DNA of 64,000 nucleotides, from contig NW_025933011.1 of the NCBI RefSeq assembly GCF_000764305.2, positions 434,001-498,000 on the forward strand, given 5' to 3'. The notes below the pieces were generated by a model, which saw only the letters and a list, made by a program, of their open reading frames with translations, did no database searches and was not told the origin of the DNA. Position numbers and translations under genes: made by a program. Shown piece by piece: positions 34,250-47,632 of this stretch (positions are counted from its first letter, which is position 1; each line of letters opens with the position of its first letter). This stretch comes from Hyalella azteca. Its lineage: Eukaryota; Arthropoda; Malacostraca; Amphipoda; Hyalellidae.

Positions 34250-34605
34250 AGGTTGTAGACTTCTGACTTCTCCCCAATATGGACTACATCGGGCTCACAA
34301 CTACGACATTAAGCCGACGTCTCACGTGCCACCTTCAGTCTGGTGGACCAAAGAACCACCTGATGGAATCCCACAACGAGACCATCACTCGTACGGTGCT
34401 GGAAGAATGCACCAGCGTCGTCATGAGATGCCCCGACGCCAACCGACTCATGATAGCTGAGGCCCTCATCATTAAGGATAGGAAATCACTCAATGCGCCT
34501 TTTAACTTGATAATGAATGATAGAAACATTCGAAACGTCGTTAACGAAATAAAAATGTCCATCGGTAACCTGATTTTCATAATTCTGCATGCATCATGCT
34601 CATGA
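34250..34605 (+). mobile_element. Penelope-like element fragment: GIY-YIG endonuclease and C-terminus
   Basis: The plus frame encodes DYIGLTTTTLSRRLTCHLQ, then GGPKNHLMESHNETITR, ECTSVVMRCPDANRLMIAEA and a tail NAPFNLIMNDRNIRNVV. YIG and the downstream Arg are the hallmark residues of the GIY-YIG fold. The upstream zinc-binding part and all of the RT are missing. The same family is seen degenerate at 18.6 kb. A perfect hairpin ACATTTTCTTC/GAAGAAAATGT lies just after it (34621-34646). Confidence 0.85.
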
Positions 34606-37600
34606 AGAATTATATTAGAAACATTTTCTTCCTTTGAAGAAAATGTTGGCATTCAAGAACATTGTAAGCTCCTTTCTTAACAGGTAAGCAATCACAACGT
34701 GGAGCCAGAATCAAATTCAGTTGAAAGGAATACAATTTTGGGACCACTGCGGCTTTCCCTGAGACGGGCGTCTGGCCGCTAATTGGAGTCCATATTACGC
34801 TTTGTTCTCAGCACCACACAAGTCTGATTAAAGCCGCTACACTCCGGTCCTGCTTGCGTCCTTGTCAGCGCACCGCAGTTTCAATGTTAGAGGCGATCCC
34901 CTTTTGTTCCCTTGATGACGTTGAAGCTCATTTGAATGGCAGGCTGGAGTTAATCCAATGAAAAGCCTGGCCAGCAGGACTCCGAATGTCCTCTAAAATA
35001 TGTTGGTCCTGCACTGGGTTTGGTCTGCGATATTCAAGAGACACTTTCGTTATTTAGGTCCCTTGAATTTCAATGAAGCCATTCCGCATAATCGACGGAT
35101 GTTTTTGCCCTTAAGAGGCCCTCGTGTAGCCCGAGCCTCGTTCTTTCAGTCGGCTTTCAAAATTGAAGTTCGGGAATGAATGGGTGTGCGCTGCTTATTG
35201 GGCGGACTCAAATTTATGGGATTGAATATGAGGTAATGAATTGTGAGTAATTAGTTGATAAGCATCGCAACTGAAGCTGGTTTTCTGATTACAGTAAAGA
35301 AATAAAAATGATGTGGTGTATAAATATATTCATTTCCATTGGGCTCGATCTGAGAAAATTCTTTCATTAAATTAGTGTACATGTTCGTTCACGCCAAACT
35401 TGAATGCTGAAATATATTATGAGGGCTTCTATTTTTCAATCGTACACTCGTATGTAAAGTCCTCTATACACAAACACATATTGCGTCAACAACCGTTTTT
35501 TCAAGCTACAGCAACTCCACTGCAATGTTCGGTGTAAACTAAACGCGGTTTAGTAAAACGAGCGCTTTAAGCACCCTGAGTCTTAGTTTCAAGTCAATTC
35601 TCAAGCAAATACTTGGTGAGCTATACGAGCGGTCGGCGTGGCGTAGTGCCTTCTACTTGGTCGTTGAAAGCTCTATGAAAATGGCACTAAGTCCAGATGC
35701 CGCACTGTTAGGGCAGAACTGCTGTTGGCCGGTATTGCTGCTTAAGAACTCTTTTGAGAGCAGTTCCCGCAAAATTACGGCTCTGCAAATGAGGGCATAG
35801 ACCTGCTGCATAAATTTTAACGTACTCTAGGAGCGCAATTCCAGACCTCGAGGGCATTTTCCGGAGACACTTATGGTCTCCAGTCAATGGCGGCCCTCCA
35901 CTACAGCAGCATGATGGACAAAATCGCTCAACATAATTTCTCATCTCTTCAGCGGCCACTTGAATTCTCGATACTCCTTGTGCGTTTTATTCCCCAAGCT
36001 CACTCTTGTATTGAGCCTCACTCTTGTATTGAAATATATTTTGCTGAGCTGCAATGACGGCCGTCAAGAAATATTCTGTTAAGTTGAAGGTAGTTTACCT
36101 TTTCTCCTTCTTTATGCGCAACAGTGCTTCACCGAAAATAAGCTGCTCAAAGCTGTTGGCTTTCGTCGATCGGTTGATGAGGGATATTTCAATACACCGA
36201 GCAAGCGCTATCGCAAAATATGATACTTTTTTAGTTCAAAACGATAATTTCAAACCTTACTTGTAACCAAATTGTCATGAAAATACGAGTTTGTGCCAAT
36301 AGCTAGGCCATCAGGTTATGACACTGTAATATGCAGGAGATTTGTGCATATAAATGAATTTAGGTTATAAGCAATCTTATTTCTATCACATAGATTCTTT
36401 TCACCGGCACATGGAAGAACTTCTTTTTAAAAGTGTCCCCTCCAGAAAAATTCTTTGGCTTGGAGCAAACCGTAAACCTCAAGTTGCAAATTTTTTGAGG
36501 ACTTGAAACTTTCGAGTTGTCTCAAGCTTGCAACTTGCTTCAAAGTTTACCCTGAAGTGTATTTGAGAACTACGGCGCAGGGCCTTGCTCCAAGCCCTTC
36601 CACAAAATAAAATCACCTACCACCCCCCCACCCCCCAAAAAAAAACTAGAAAATTCCTGTGGAAGAACATATCGCTGGAAAGTAGAACATTCCACACAAA
36701 TGCCACAGTTAATAAAGCAGAGCGAGGCTAAAGCTTACTGGCACGAAAAATTTTCATTGTAATAAGTTTGATTTACGCATACGTCGTCGAGCTGTCTTCC
36801 GATCTTTTTTTTATTATTTTTTTTTTTGCTTCTCAACAAGTAGAAGCTACTGCAAGCCTGAGTGCGAATAGTCATAGGAATTACACCTTTTACCTATTTG
36901 GTAAAGTGTAATCTGTTACTTTCAGTGAGTGATAAAATTATTATAGAACTTCGCTTCCAGCATCTAATTACCTTTTATGATTCTCTTGTATGACTGAATA
37001 ATCGTGCAAATAAGACCAATATAATGTAACCAAGGAAAGTTGCTTGGTTCTTAGAAGCTGCGAGAACAATTCATTTGAGGCGCTCCTGACTGGGACGCCT
37101 ACACATTAAAGCGTCCCAAGCACGGGCGACTGCGCAGTAATTAAAGCAGTTCGTTGCAGGGACGCCTAATGAGTGGCACGTGATTGCAATACTACTCTGA
37201 TGGGTTAATTAGGAGCAAGATTGCTAATTGCGAAGACCGGCAGTACAACTTTTACCGATCAAGAATTGGTGCAACGAAGAGATTGTTCTCGATAATTCAA
37301 GTGATGGAGTTGGTCCAAGGAATACGCATGTTAATAACATTTAAAAAGAACGAAAAATGGAAAATAAATTGTAACTCTTTCAGTAATATTTTTACCAGTT
37401 TAGGGGATGAAAAGGTTGGAAAATAATCTTTTTATAGACGGCACAATCATAATCCGCATAAAAACATGTAATCAAATTACTTAATAGGTCTAAAGATAAT
37501 AAAGAACAAAATTTTACACAAAATACACATTAGCTACGTGGGCTATGAACGAGACTGGGAGAAAACGAGGCCCTTAAAACTTGAACAATTCAATAATTGC

Positions 37601-38074
37601 TCGAAAAAAACTACTGCGATCAAAGGTAATAGTCACGCCAAGAATCAACGCCATTGATTTTGAAGTTTAATTGATGTTGAACGGAATGAAATGCTAATAG
37701 TTGCTGCGTCCGATAAAGGAGCTCCATTGCTCGTAGCTTTCTTTGCAGAAACATAATCGCTTGAATGTCTTTTTGTTCACAATAACCAACAAAGACGGAA
37801 AAGAACTTAAATTTCATCCAGTATAGAAAGCAATTAACCTCGATAAAGCTTCTACAATTTATGAATCGTTTCCTCTAATTGTTGAACGAAATCAAATTCT
37901 TAACTTAAAATGAAATTTGTTTACTCGTATCATCAAGATTTAAGGAGGTATATGCTTACCAAACCCATCTTGTAAACTTCGTCCCAATTAACTGTTATTC
38001 TAGGCAGTCTCAAGCATGTCTAAATTGAAATGTATGTAACAAACTGTAGCCAGAAATTTTCAAAACAAGTATCA
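34606..38074. other. spacer, locally GC-balanced at 34.75-35.2 kb
   Basis: Positions 34750-35200 are richer in GC and CpG than the surrounding DNA but have no long ORF. An 83-codon minus ORF at 35708-35959 and a 65-codon minus ORF at 37620-37817 have no recognised motif. C- and A-runs occur near 36620-36650. Confidence 0.35.
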
Positions 38075-38148
38075 GTTTTAAACAAATAGATAACATAGAT
38101 TCTATCATACCGTTTTAAACAAATAGATTAACATAGATTCTATAATAT
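38075..38148. repeat. 37-bp tandem duplication
   Basis: GTTTTAAACAAATAGAT followed by AACATAGATTCTAT occurs twice, at 38075 and 38112. Confidence 0.85.
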
Positions 38149-38257
38149 ACCCAAATTAAGTCCTTGGTCCAAATTTACTCATTTAAATACTTCAACAAAC
38201 TGTCACGCACGACATCTGAAGACGTAAGCATGATCGCCCATCTCGTTGCGGTGGACG

Positions 38258-38632
38258 AGGCGGCCATCAAGAATATGTCTGCAATTATTATACTGCCATG
38301 AGGCCATCAAGAATATGTCTGCAATTATACTGCCATGAGACGGCCATCAAAAATATGTCTGCAATTATTATACTGCCATGAGGCCATCAAGAATATGTCT
38401 CCAATTATACTGCCATGAGGCGGCCATCAAGAATATGTCTGCAATTATTATACTGCCATGAGGCAGCCATCAAGAATATGTCTGCAATTATTATACTGCC
38501 ATGAGGCGGCCATCAAGAATATGTCTGCAATTATTATACTGCCATGAGGCGGCCATCAAGAATATGACTGCAATTATTATACTGCCATGAGGCAGCCATC
38601 AAGAATATGTCTGCAATTATTATGCTGCCATG
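38258..38632. repeat. 43-bp minisatellite, 9 units
   Basis: Nine units of AGGCGGCCATCAAGAATATG followed by TCTGCAATTATTATACTGCCATG. Some copies lack a 3-bp GCG or an ATT triplet, so lengths are 37-43 bp. High identity between copies indicates recent expansion. Confidence 0.95.
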
Positions 38633-39904
38633 AGGCGGCATACGTCGCAGGCTGAGTGCACCGCAGTCTTCAAGAAATACTTGTAATCTTCAGAAGAGCA
38701 AACAGTAGTTAGGGCAGCCTTGGCGCACCAGAAGCCTGGGGGAAAGAAATGGGGTAAATTTTTGCGCAAGTATGCTACTTATGTAGAGGAACTTTTATTC
38801 TAGCTTTTAGTATAAGAGTAGAAGTTTAATTTTTATTGAAAATATTACGGTACAGGCAAATTATGTCTTTTTGCGATTGACAATTGCGCTAGGATATATC
38901 TAATTTCATTGTTATGTTTAAGCATTAAAAGAGAGTGAATTCATTAATTTTAATGCTTGAATCGAGAAGATCGTAAATAAATATAAATTTCTTAACGAGA
39001 AAACGTTAATAAACTCCGTGGGAGGTCCATAAACAGCGCGCTCCAACATTACAGTGAGCTACTGACACCCCAGATTCTGTTTATCGCAAATCGACACAAA
39101 AATCAACGGAGCTTATTTATAATCTGCAGGACATAGACCATATTTAAGAGCTCGCGTGTAATTTATCTTGACAATTGAATGCTGTTGGAGACCATCAGGT
39201 TCGCATGAACTCTTTATAAATAAAAGTTTTTTCATGTACGAATTAATTTGATCAAATTGATATAAAAACACTATGAAACACCCACAAATATGCGAATCTA
39301 CTGGTTTTCGGCCGATAAGAACACTTTTCTAGCATAAGACTTGAGGTTTATATACAATGTATGAGTCTGTCAAGTGTGAAACTTGAAACTTCCTGAAAAC
39401 AAACAAATGAAGAATTCTAGGAAAATAAAATGATATGACATATTTGGAGGAATAAAGATATTTGCTTAATTTGAATATATAAAGACTATAAGAATAATAT
39501 TTAGAAGAAAGATATTAGTCACAATCACAAATCAATACTAATTACAATGACATTCAAATAATTACATTTGCCAGCGCCTATTATACTCATACCTTCTCTC
39601 TGTCAATAACACCACAATTATAAATAACGTCAATTCGCGCGTCCGCACCGAACTACGTTACGATTAATTCTGAAACAATCCTATCAATTTGCATCCTATT
39701 TGAAGCTCATCTTTCACCTACACATCGTACCTAAAACCAATTGCCAACTGTCAAAAGGTCCCAATAATTAACCAAGCCCTCTGCATGCACTAAAGAAAGT
39801 CAATTCAAATTTATTTGGGGAACATGTTTTTTTAATTTTATCTGTTTTTGGTTACAGTGTTCGGTCGGCGAGCAATGCAGAGCCATTATTTCAAATTTAT
39901 TTAA
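38633..39904. other. spacer
   Basis: No supported feature. Confidence 0.4.
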
Positions 39905-40041
39905 AATCCTGTCATATAAAGAAATCTGCCGCATGAATTATGATTTCCACAACATAGGACAATATTCATATTTAATAATCCTCTCATATGAAGAAATCTG
40001 CCGCATTAATTACAATTTTCACAACATAGGACAATATTCAA
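39905..40041. repeat. 72-bp tandem duplication
   Basis: AAGAAATCTGCCGCAT followed by TTCACAACATAGGACAATAT occurs twice with a 72-bp period and a few substitutions. Confidence 0.85.
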
Positions 40042-42767
40042 GAACGAAATAGTGCCAACGCAAAAGGCTGGGAAGTTAAGTTCCACGCTAGGAGTTATTT
40101 CTATTCGAAAGATAAATGTATTTAATCTAGTCCAGAATTTTTTACAAAGAACATTGCGGTTTCCTTATAATAAAAATTTAAATCAGGGGATGTTTACGAG
40201 GCGCATGAGGAAAATGAATGTTGGGAGAACAATAATTGAAGTTATTTCAATGTATGGAAAACGTAATGTTGTCAGTCTACCTTCAAACGATTACATTTTA
40301 ATTAGGTATTATTCATTATATTCATTCAGTCATTACGCAGTAGTGTTAATGACCGAGTTCCTGAAAATTCTTCCTATAGAGAAAATTTTTTCTATCTAAA
40401 CTATCTACAGTCATACAAGTGCTACAACTATCTAAACTCATACAACTATCTTAATCTGACTTGATTGATGAAAGTTTTTCTGCCACTAACAAATAAAAAA
40501 AAAACATCTAAGAAAATAACTCAAAAAATTATGATAACTTTAAAGGGTTGTGTAAGCAAAGTTAACATCATTCATTGGAACTTGTAGTCACAATTTATGG
40601 GGGTTCCGCCTTTGAGCTCATTATGCAATTTGCGAAAAATGTAAAATCAGATTAGAGTTTGTCGACAAATTTAAATGAAATTTTTCGTTCATGCGAGTTG
40701 TGGTGACGTGTGAGGGATGAGAAATGATGTACTTTTTCAAACGCAGCCGAACTCTCTCAACTTTTCAAAACTTTTAATTAAATAAAAACTAAATTTGAAG
40801 TTTCTGCTTATTTAGTAAAAAGTTTCAAACCTTAATTTAAACTTGCAAGCTGTTTATTTCTGAGGACAATAGTTCTCGGACTGTGGTTATATAGTAGAAT
40901 AAAAATGTGTGGAATTAATCATTAATTTCTAATTATAATTATTTACAAGAGCAAATGCCATGTTCGAGAGTTGGAATATTACAGAGAAAATAATTCACTA
41001 ATTTAAGAATCGAGAATTGCCTTTATTAATATTCAGATAAAACTTTGCGCAAACAGAGCTAAATAATGTGATTCATATATAATAACGCGACTATAGCCAT
41101 TAATTTCTTCCTAGTATAGGTTGCCTGCTCTGGTAGAAAAAACTTGAGACTTGAGAATCCGGTTGCCCCAAATCATTACTTAATTAATACAAAACAACAT
41201 CCGTATTCACTGGATAATTATCTGTACTATTACACATTTATATTAAACTCATTTCCGATTGTTGTTTCTAAACTTTAAGGACAATATAAGTCCTTATTTG
41301 TTTTATTCAATTCAAATTTGCTTTTTCTGAACGAAAACTCATCCCTCTGAATCCAATCACACATTTGCGTTTAGCGAATCCTAAAGATTCCTTCAAAACA
41401 AAATAAAATTTAGAACTAGGTGATAGCCAAGCTATGAGTAGTGTAGTAACGTACTTGTATAGACTTCAAAAACTGAGCGTGCAAGGCTTCAAATACATAA
41501 ACAGTCAAACATACAAAATTTATAGTTATTGGCAAGTAGTACTCCAAAAAGTGAGCTTTAAATAATATTTTCAAATGTTTGTACAATTGCAACACTAGCA
41601 GCATCAATGACTTGTTTTGAGATGCTAGGAGTACATGAACTGTGTTTTAATTTACCGGCAAATCTACTAAAAGGCGTAGTTAAGATACAGAAGCTTTTTT
41701 TGAAGAGAAATTCCCCGTTGTACTCCGTGTGTCTAGTTTTAGATTCTTCGACTTCATTAAATTTAATGGTACTTCTCTAGGATGCATGTCGTAGTCACAA
41801 CTCCTCAGGGCACAGCAGTGGGAGAACATTCATTTTTCCAATAACAGCACATCCAATACAATAGATCAAAAATTCAAGCGAAGTTACAAAGATTCCTCGA
41901 TATTTCGTTTTCTATTTTTTTTTAATCTGGCTTGATGAAGTTGAATGCAAACGATAGTATTATTAATAAAATTTGACGCAAATGTGAATAACTATTGAGG
42001 ATTTTTTAGCAATAATATTAATATATAAATATTTCAGAGCATAGCTGCGCTTCCAGTTTTTTTATAATGAAATCTCGATTGTAAAATCACCTCTATTTTT
42101 CAAGAGTTGCAAGTAGTAAAATTAGAACTTTGTTCGAGCTATCCCTATTAATTTCTTTAATTATGATTGTGATTAAATTAATAGCTATCCCTATTAATTA
42201 TTTAATTATTAATTTCTCAGCTATATCAGTGAGGCCAATAATCATTTGTGGTAAATTTAAATTTAATTATTCTGATCATTGTTTAGAGATGATCATTTAG
42301 TGCGTGTTGTGGTTTATAATGTTTGACATCGTACATGATAAAAAATTAATTGGTTATACCTCAAATAATCAAATGCTAGTCTTCTATGTCAAGCCTTCCA
42401 TAATCCACGCAAGTCACTCTCCACAATTGAAGATCTCTAACAGGGCAAAGTCACTACAAAATATACCGCATTATTTTTTAACAACGCTTTGCGGGACATG
42501 CAAATCAAAAAAGCAAGGATCGTGCTAACGTGGCATTCTTCAACCTTAACGAACTGCAGTCAAATAAATTTTTTGATACAAGAATATTCAAACATCTATT
42601 TAACTTAGGCTATGCGCACGTGTTATCTCTCTTTTCTTAACCCGTATTCCAAATTTCTTGCAAACATTAAAATTAGAAGTAAATAAAAAATTTCCTGTGA
42701 GTATCGGCCGCGACATTCGTCAGTGTCATCCACGGATCCAAATAGCGCCAGCAGATCTTTTTCCATT
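40042..42767. other. spacer
   Basis: ORFs at 40052-40399 (+), 41416-41607 (-) and 42304-42528 (+) have no recognisable motif and AT-driven composition. Confidence 0.35.
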
Positions 42768-42829
42768 CAGGGTAAGAATCTAAGGCAAGTTCTCTGGTCT
42801 CAGGGTAAGAATCTAAGGCAAGTTCTCTC
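42768..42829. repeat. 33-bp tandem duplication
   Basis: CAGGGTAAGAATCTAAGGCA followed by AGTTCTCT occurs at 42768 and 42801. Confidence 0.85.
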
Positions 42830-45528
42830 TTGAATCCTCGTCACCCTCTGGAGGAATTCCGTGCTGCCCTCGCAATAATGTCGAGAATGCAGAGCCTCAC
42901 ACCACGCGAGAGTTTTTTTCAGCGCCTTCTCAATAACGAATTTTGAAGTAATTAAAATCGCACAGAAGTTATTTCGAGTTTTATGAAAAGGCATGTTTAA
43001 GATTATGAATTAGCGTTCTATATAAACTCGAATTACGTTACAGAATTTTCCCATTTCTTGTAACAAGCACACAGTGAGACAACAGAATCACCGCAGGAAA
43101 AAGAAACCATTTCATGTTAGGTTCAAAACACGAATTGGTCGATGACGCAGCCAATATCAATACAAGAATGACACAATACCTACTACTTAAGACCACGAAG
43201 GATATAACATACGTTCACAAGTCAGATTGATTGCTTCTAATGTGAAACACTGAAATATCTTACGCATGACAAAATCTAAATTAATTTCACTCAAGAGTCA
43301 ACAAATTAAAAAAAAATAACTAACTTCGCATGCTGTGAATTATGGAACATGGAATGTGCATGAATCGATATCTTGAACAGATTAGAATAGAATTATTCAT
43401 TTGGATAGAAGAGGCACAAATTTTGATAACAACGTGATTGGCTCATACTGTGAGTGATGCAATTCCTTGTTTTCTTAAATGTACTCTATTTTCTTGAGTG
43501 AATATGATGTTTTTCTCGTAATAAGATTACCTGACAGTGCTGATTAAGCAACATTAATGACAGACATTCGGTTGTTTTTCTTTGCGGCAGCTTTTAGGGG
43601 AACTCAAAGCTAGGTTAATGCAGCTGCAAAGCATTGAATATAGCTGTATCTTGTGGGCAGATTGGCCAAGTTATTACTGCGTCTTCCCGAAGTGGCTTAA
43701 GTGATATTATTATTATTATATTATTCCATGATCTTGTCTAGCGCAGTAACTTCTCAGCGACAGCTCAGTGCGTGCTACCGTGGCTGTCCGGTGTCACGCT
43801 ACTTATTACCATGGTTACACAGATCATGAAAGTCTATTGACTCATAGTACCTAAAATTAAAATTAAAATAAAAATTAAGTAATAATGTATGTTTTCGATG
43901 AGGCCAATTAACATCCACGGAAGTACTAGAAGTTACTCCGTACACAAACTGGACAAGTACACATCTCACAAGTATTTAAAATTTTGAATGTGGGCAGTAC
44001 GAAGAACAGAATTGTTTTATTTAAGAACAGGTATAACAGAACAGGTATTTTTTAGAACAGGTATAACAGAAACAATATCATAGCAGCTTGAAATAAGCGT
44101 AAGTGATTAATAATAACTTCCGATGCTTTGCTTCACTTAATTTCATTGATTATTAATTAAAAAAACTTATATAATAACAATGCTATGTTTTGATTAATAC
44201 TTCATATGAGTATCACATTTTTATTATTTTGGCATCGAAGCAAGTATTTTATTAAAATTTTAGTAAAAAATTATCTTGTCAAAACCTCGTTACCAAATAA
44301 AAAATTAAATGCTTCAATGGGATCTTATTCGGTTCACACGGACCTGGGTTCGTCTGGCAGTACTTATGTTCTGCCTGAGATTATGACATTTCGGTTCTGC
44401 CTAACCTTCGGTCCGGTTTGACATAGTTACTGGTGACCATATTACATTGGTCCCACCTGAATTTAGTACTTGGTAGTGAAATTTTAGTATTCATGCCCAC
44501 ATTTTTTTACCCAATTCAAGCGGGAGATGTCGTAGCTATGCTTCAGTAATGCGGCTTTAAATTGTTCATCAGAGATCCCGGTTAGCACAAAATACGGTCT
44601 TTTCATTGCATTCATGTTGTTATTTTTGACCTGTACTCTTGAATCCTTCCCTGATTCGAAATTCGCCAAGCTTTTCTTCGCTTTCCAGATAGTCAGTCCA
44701 TTATACAAATAATCTTTAAAGGGACGTCGTTTTCAATGCTGTAAAATATTTGTTACTGACGATTTATATAAGTTGCTTATGAATTTATAGGCAGGTTGAA
44801 GCCATGGGATATTCTAGAATAATATTCTTCATCCATGACCAGTTTGTCAGTAATCAAATGAAGAAAATGTTTTGATGGCTAATGAATTCCTTCGTAGCGT
44901 TCGCTAAGGCGGCTATGTTATAGCCTCAAATGAAATAATTATTGTTCAGACCTCTGTTTACTTGTAAAATTAATATAAAGACAATTGTAACCTGTTGGCA
45001 GGGTAAATTTCTATCATAAAAAACATATAAGAGAGAATATCAAATTCATGTAAATAAAATGTCTTTGTGCATTTTGAAGTGGACACGTACGGTACTTCTC
45101 GAATGAGTAAACTTTATATACTACGTGCGACCATTTATGCTACACAACATTTATACTACGATCTTTTCTTACTATTCATTTAATATTTTCTTATGATTTT
45201 TTAGCGGTTCACTATCAATAACGAAAACAAGACAAATTCAGTTTTCACAGTTAATTTTATGTTTTAAACAGATTTGCGCGTCGTTGTAAGTGCCTCGATG
45301 AAAGTGCATTGCGAGCTCAAAAACATTCCTACTAACCCTACATTTTGAGGCAAAAAAATTGAATCATAAAAAATTGTAAACTCATCTGCCGGATCCTCGA
45401 AAACACCTTAAATCATAGGAGAAAAACAACATAAGAAAATATTTAATGAGAAAAAATTCCAGTTAAGTTCTGCAAAGAAGATTTGAGGAAGCCTCGTCGA
45501 GACTATGGGTGAGCCATCGCAACGCACA
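42830..45528. other. spacer
   Basis: A minus ORF starting at ATG 42994 (64 codons) is protein-like but unrecognised; others at 44206-44708 are unremarkable. Confidence 0.3.
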
Positions 45529-45601
45529 AACAGTCCTAAAGTCCTAAAGACTATCTTTGACGAACAGTCCTAAAGACTGTCTTTGACAAACAGTCCTAAA
45601 G
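45529..45601. repeat. short tandem repeat, ~27-bp unit
   Basis: AACAGTCCTAAAGACTGTCT followed by TTGAC repeats about 2.5 times, with an inner CCTAAAGT duplication in the first copy. Confidence 0.75.
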
Positions 45602-46941
45602 TGATCCAAATTAAAAGTGAGGAGCAATTCCTTTATCCTCTAAGCTCGTTTGCCCCTCCACTGATTCGGCAATGAACTTCTCCACAACGAGCAGACGAAG
45701 TCTTGGACTAGTGTTCACTCCACTCTTATTAAAGCTAGAAATATTTTTTCCAGTCAAGAAATAGCTTGAGTTCAATAATGTTTCCGAATGGGCCGATTTT
45801 CCTTTGTAGCAATTGTGCGTATTTTTCACTTGCTCATATTAATTGAAAGGCTTTTCATTGTCTATAGGTATTTTTCTATGTTTAGTTCTCTTCTAATCTT
45901 ACTCGAACAATTCTATTCTTCATCCTTCCTATTCCGTTTCATTGAATATAATGATCACTAAATTACATGGTGAGATTGAATTTAAATTTTACTTAATGCC
46001 AAAATATATAAAAGGGTCAAATTTTAGGGTCAGCCTTGATTAAATTTCTCATACAATTTTTTAATATCAGTCCAGCATTACTTGGAAAAATTTTCCCTCG
46101 GTGAACGAGATTTTCCGCCTCAATCCAGTAGCCCAGCAGTAATTACAGGAGCGGGGGTCGGTTTCGGGTCCAGGACGAGCTGCTGTCTTGCGTGGCCGAA
46201 CTGAGAAATGAATTACGGAGTATTATGAAAGAAATTAAATATTTTTCAGCCCACCTCGCACGAACAGCGCTACATTAATTGAACAAAATCATGTCAAGAC
46301 ATGAGAGCAAGTCGATCAACACTGCCAGCCATTTAGTTAACTCTTTCTCAGTGAGCGCAAGCTCGAATTAATGTGAAAGCTTCAAGTTTAGGCTTAACTT
46401 TAAATAACAGAAACGTGAAGCGAGCGAAGCATTTTTCTTGATTTATGATCATTAAAGCATAGATAAGAATTTCGAACGTGTAGTTCAAGAAATCAGCAGG
46501 AATACAAGCTCAAGAAAAAACCTAATAAATCGAGGGCGAATAAACACGAGTTAATTCTTGATACTCCATATTCCGTGCGAGCTTATATAAGACATATTCT
46601 TATCTTATAGTAGCGTTTGAGCCATTTTTTTAAGTATGCTGCTATCTTATAGCGAATAAACTCTGAGAGAAAAAACTTCTAAGTAATGTGTAAGCCTGCT
46701 TGTTGTAGCACGAGATAATAGGATCAAGAAACGTTTTACTAAACAATCACCAGAAAAAAATAGGTAAAAATAGTCGTTGCCCGTGACCTGAGAGCCAATG
46801 GTTACAGCACAGGGCATTACATGAACAGACATAATGAGTTTTTAGGTCAGCGATAGCTTGGGTGAATGACAAACACAAATTCCTACTCTCGACCTTGTTA
46901 AGTTTGAAATGCCGCAGGCGACGCGGTGCCCCCGAGCTTAC
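45602..46941. other. spacer
   Basis: A 72-codon minus ORF at 45611-45829 is unrecognised. No other feature. Confidence 0.35.
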
Positions 46942-47238
46942 ATGCAGTGAATATTAAGCGATATTCACGTGTTAAGCTGCAGTGAACACGGCGCGATGTT
47001 CAGGCGTTCAGCTGCAGTGAACAAGACGTGATGTTCAGGCGTTCAGATGCAGTGAACACGACGTAATGTTCAGGCGTTCAGCTGCATTGAACACGACGTA
47101 ATGTTCACGCATTCAGCTGCAGTGAACACGACGTAATGTTCAGGCGTTCAGCTGCAGTGAACACGACGTGATGTTCAGGCTTTCAACCGCAGTGAACACG
47201 ACGCGATGTTCGCGCGTTCAGCTGCAGTGAATAAGACT
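46942..47238. repeat. 35-bp semi-palindromic minisatellite, 7 full units
   Basis: Seven 35-bp units (46975-47219) with partial units at both ends. Each contains GTTCAGCTGCAGTGAAC, a near-palindrome centred on CTGCAG, then ACGACGTRATGTTCAGGC. Because GTTCA and TGAAC recur in both orientations, many alternative hairpins are possible within the array. Confidence 0.95.
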
Positions 47239-47632
47239 ACGATCCTGTAAGCTGCTCCACTTGAGGCCCCACGAGAGACACGCCGTTATATCTCCAGGCT
47301 CGTCTTGTTGAATAAACTTCATACTAACTTCCTTACAGCGCAAAGTATACAGGAACATATACAAAGATGTGTCTTCCTAAGATAAATGGAATGAAGGATG
47401 AGAAATGCGCGATCTTAAAAAATCGGTATGGATAAATTTCGTACAGAATTAACGTGTACTGAACGAACCAAACTCCATCTATATTAAACAGACACAGTGA
47501 CACACACTCATTTTGGCTTTTCTCACAAGCTTAACTAATACTGTGATGACAATATACTTTCAAATGTACAACCTATGCGGGTTTTCCGTACGTCGCGTTC
47601 TCATTAGAGTAGGCCTAATACACTGACCAAAT
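47239..47632. other. spacer
   Basis: No supported feature. Confidence 0.4.

Noticed and set aside
38258..38632. CRISPR-like array of regular repeats
   Set aside because: Units are contiguous with no unique spacers, and the genome is eukaryotic; this is a minisatellite.
42800..42994. 64-codon minus ORF from a true ATG
   Set aside because: The composition is protein-like, but it has no motif and overlaps a 33-bp tandem duplication, and no splice model could be supported.
44300..44480. LTR-retrotransposon primer-binding region (TGGTGACC-like and TGGTCCCACC segments)
   Set aside because: No paired LTRs, no gag/pol frames and no convincing tRNA complement were found.
46942..47238. CRISPR-like array with palindromic repeats
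   Set aside because: The 35-bp units abut without variable spacers; same reasoning as for other arrays.
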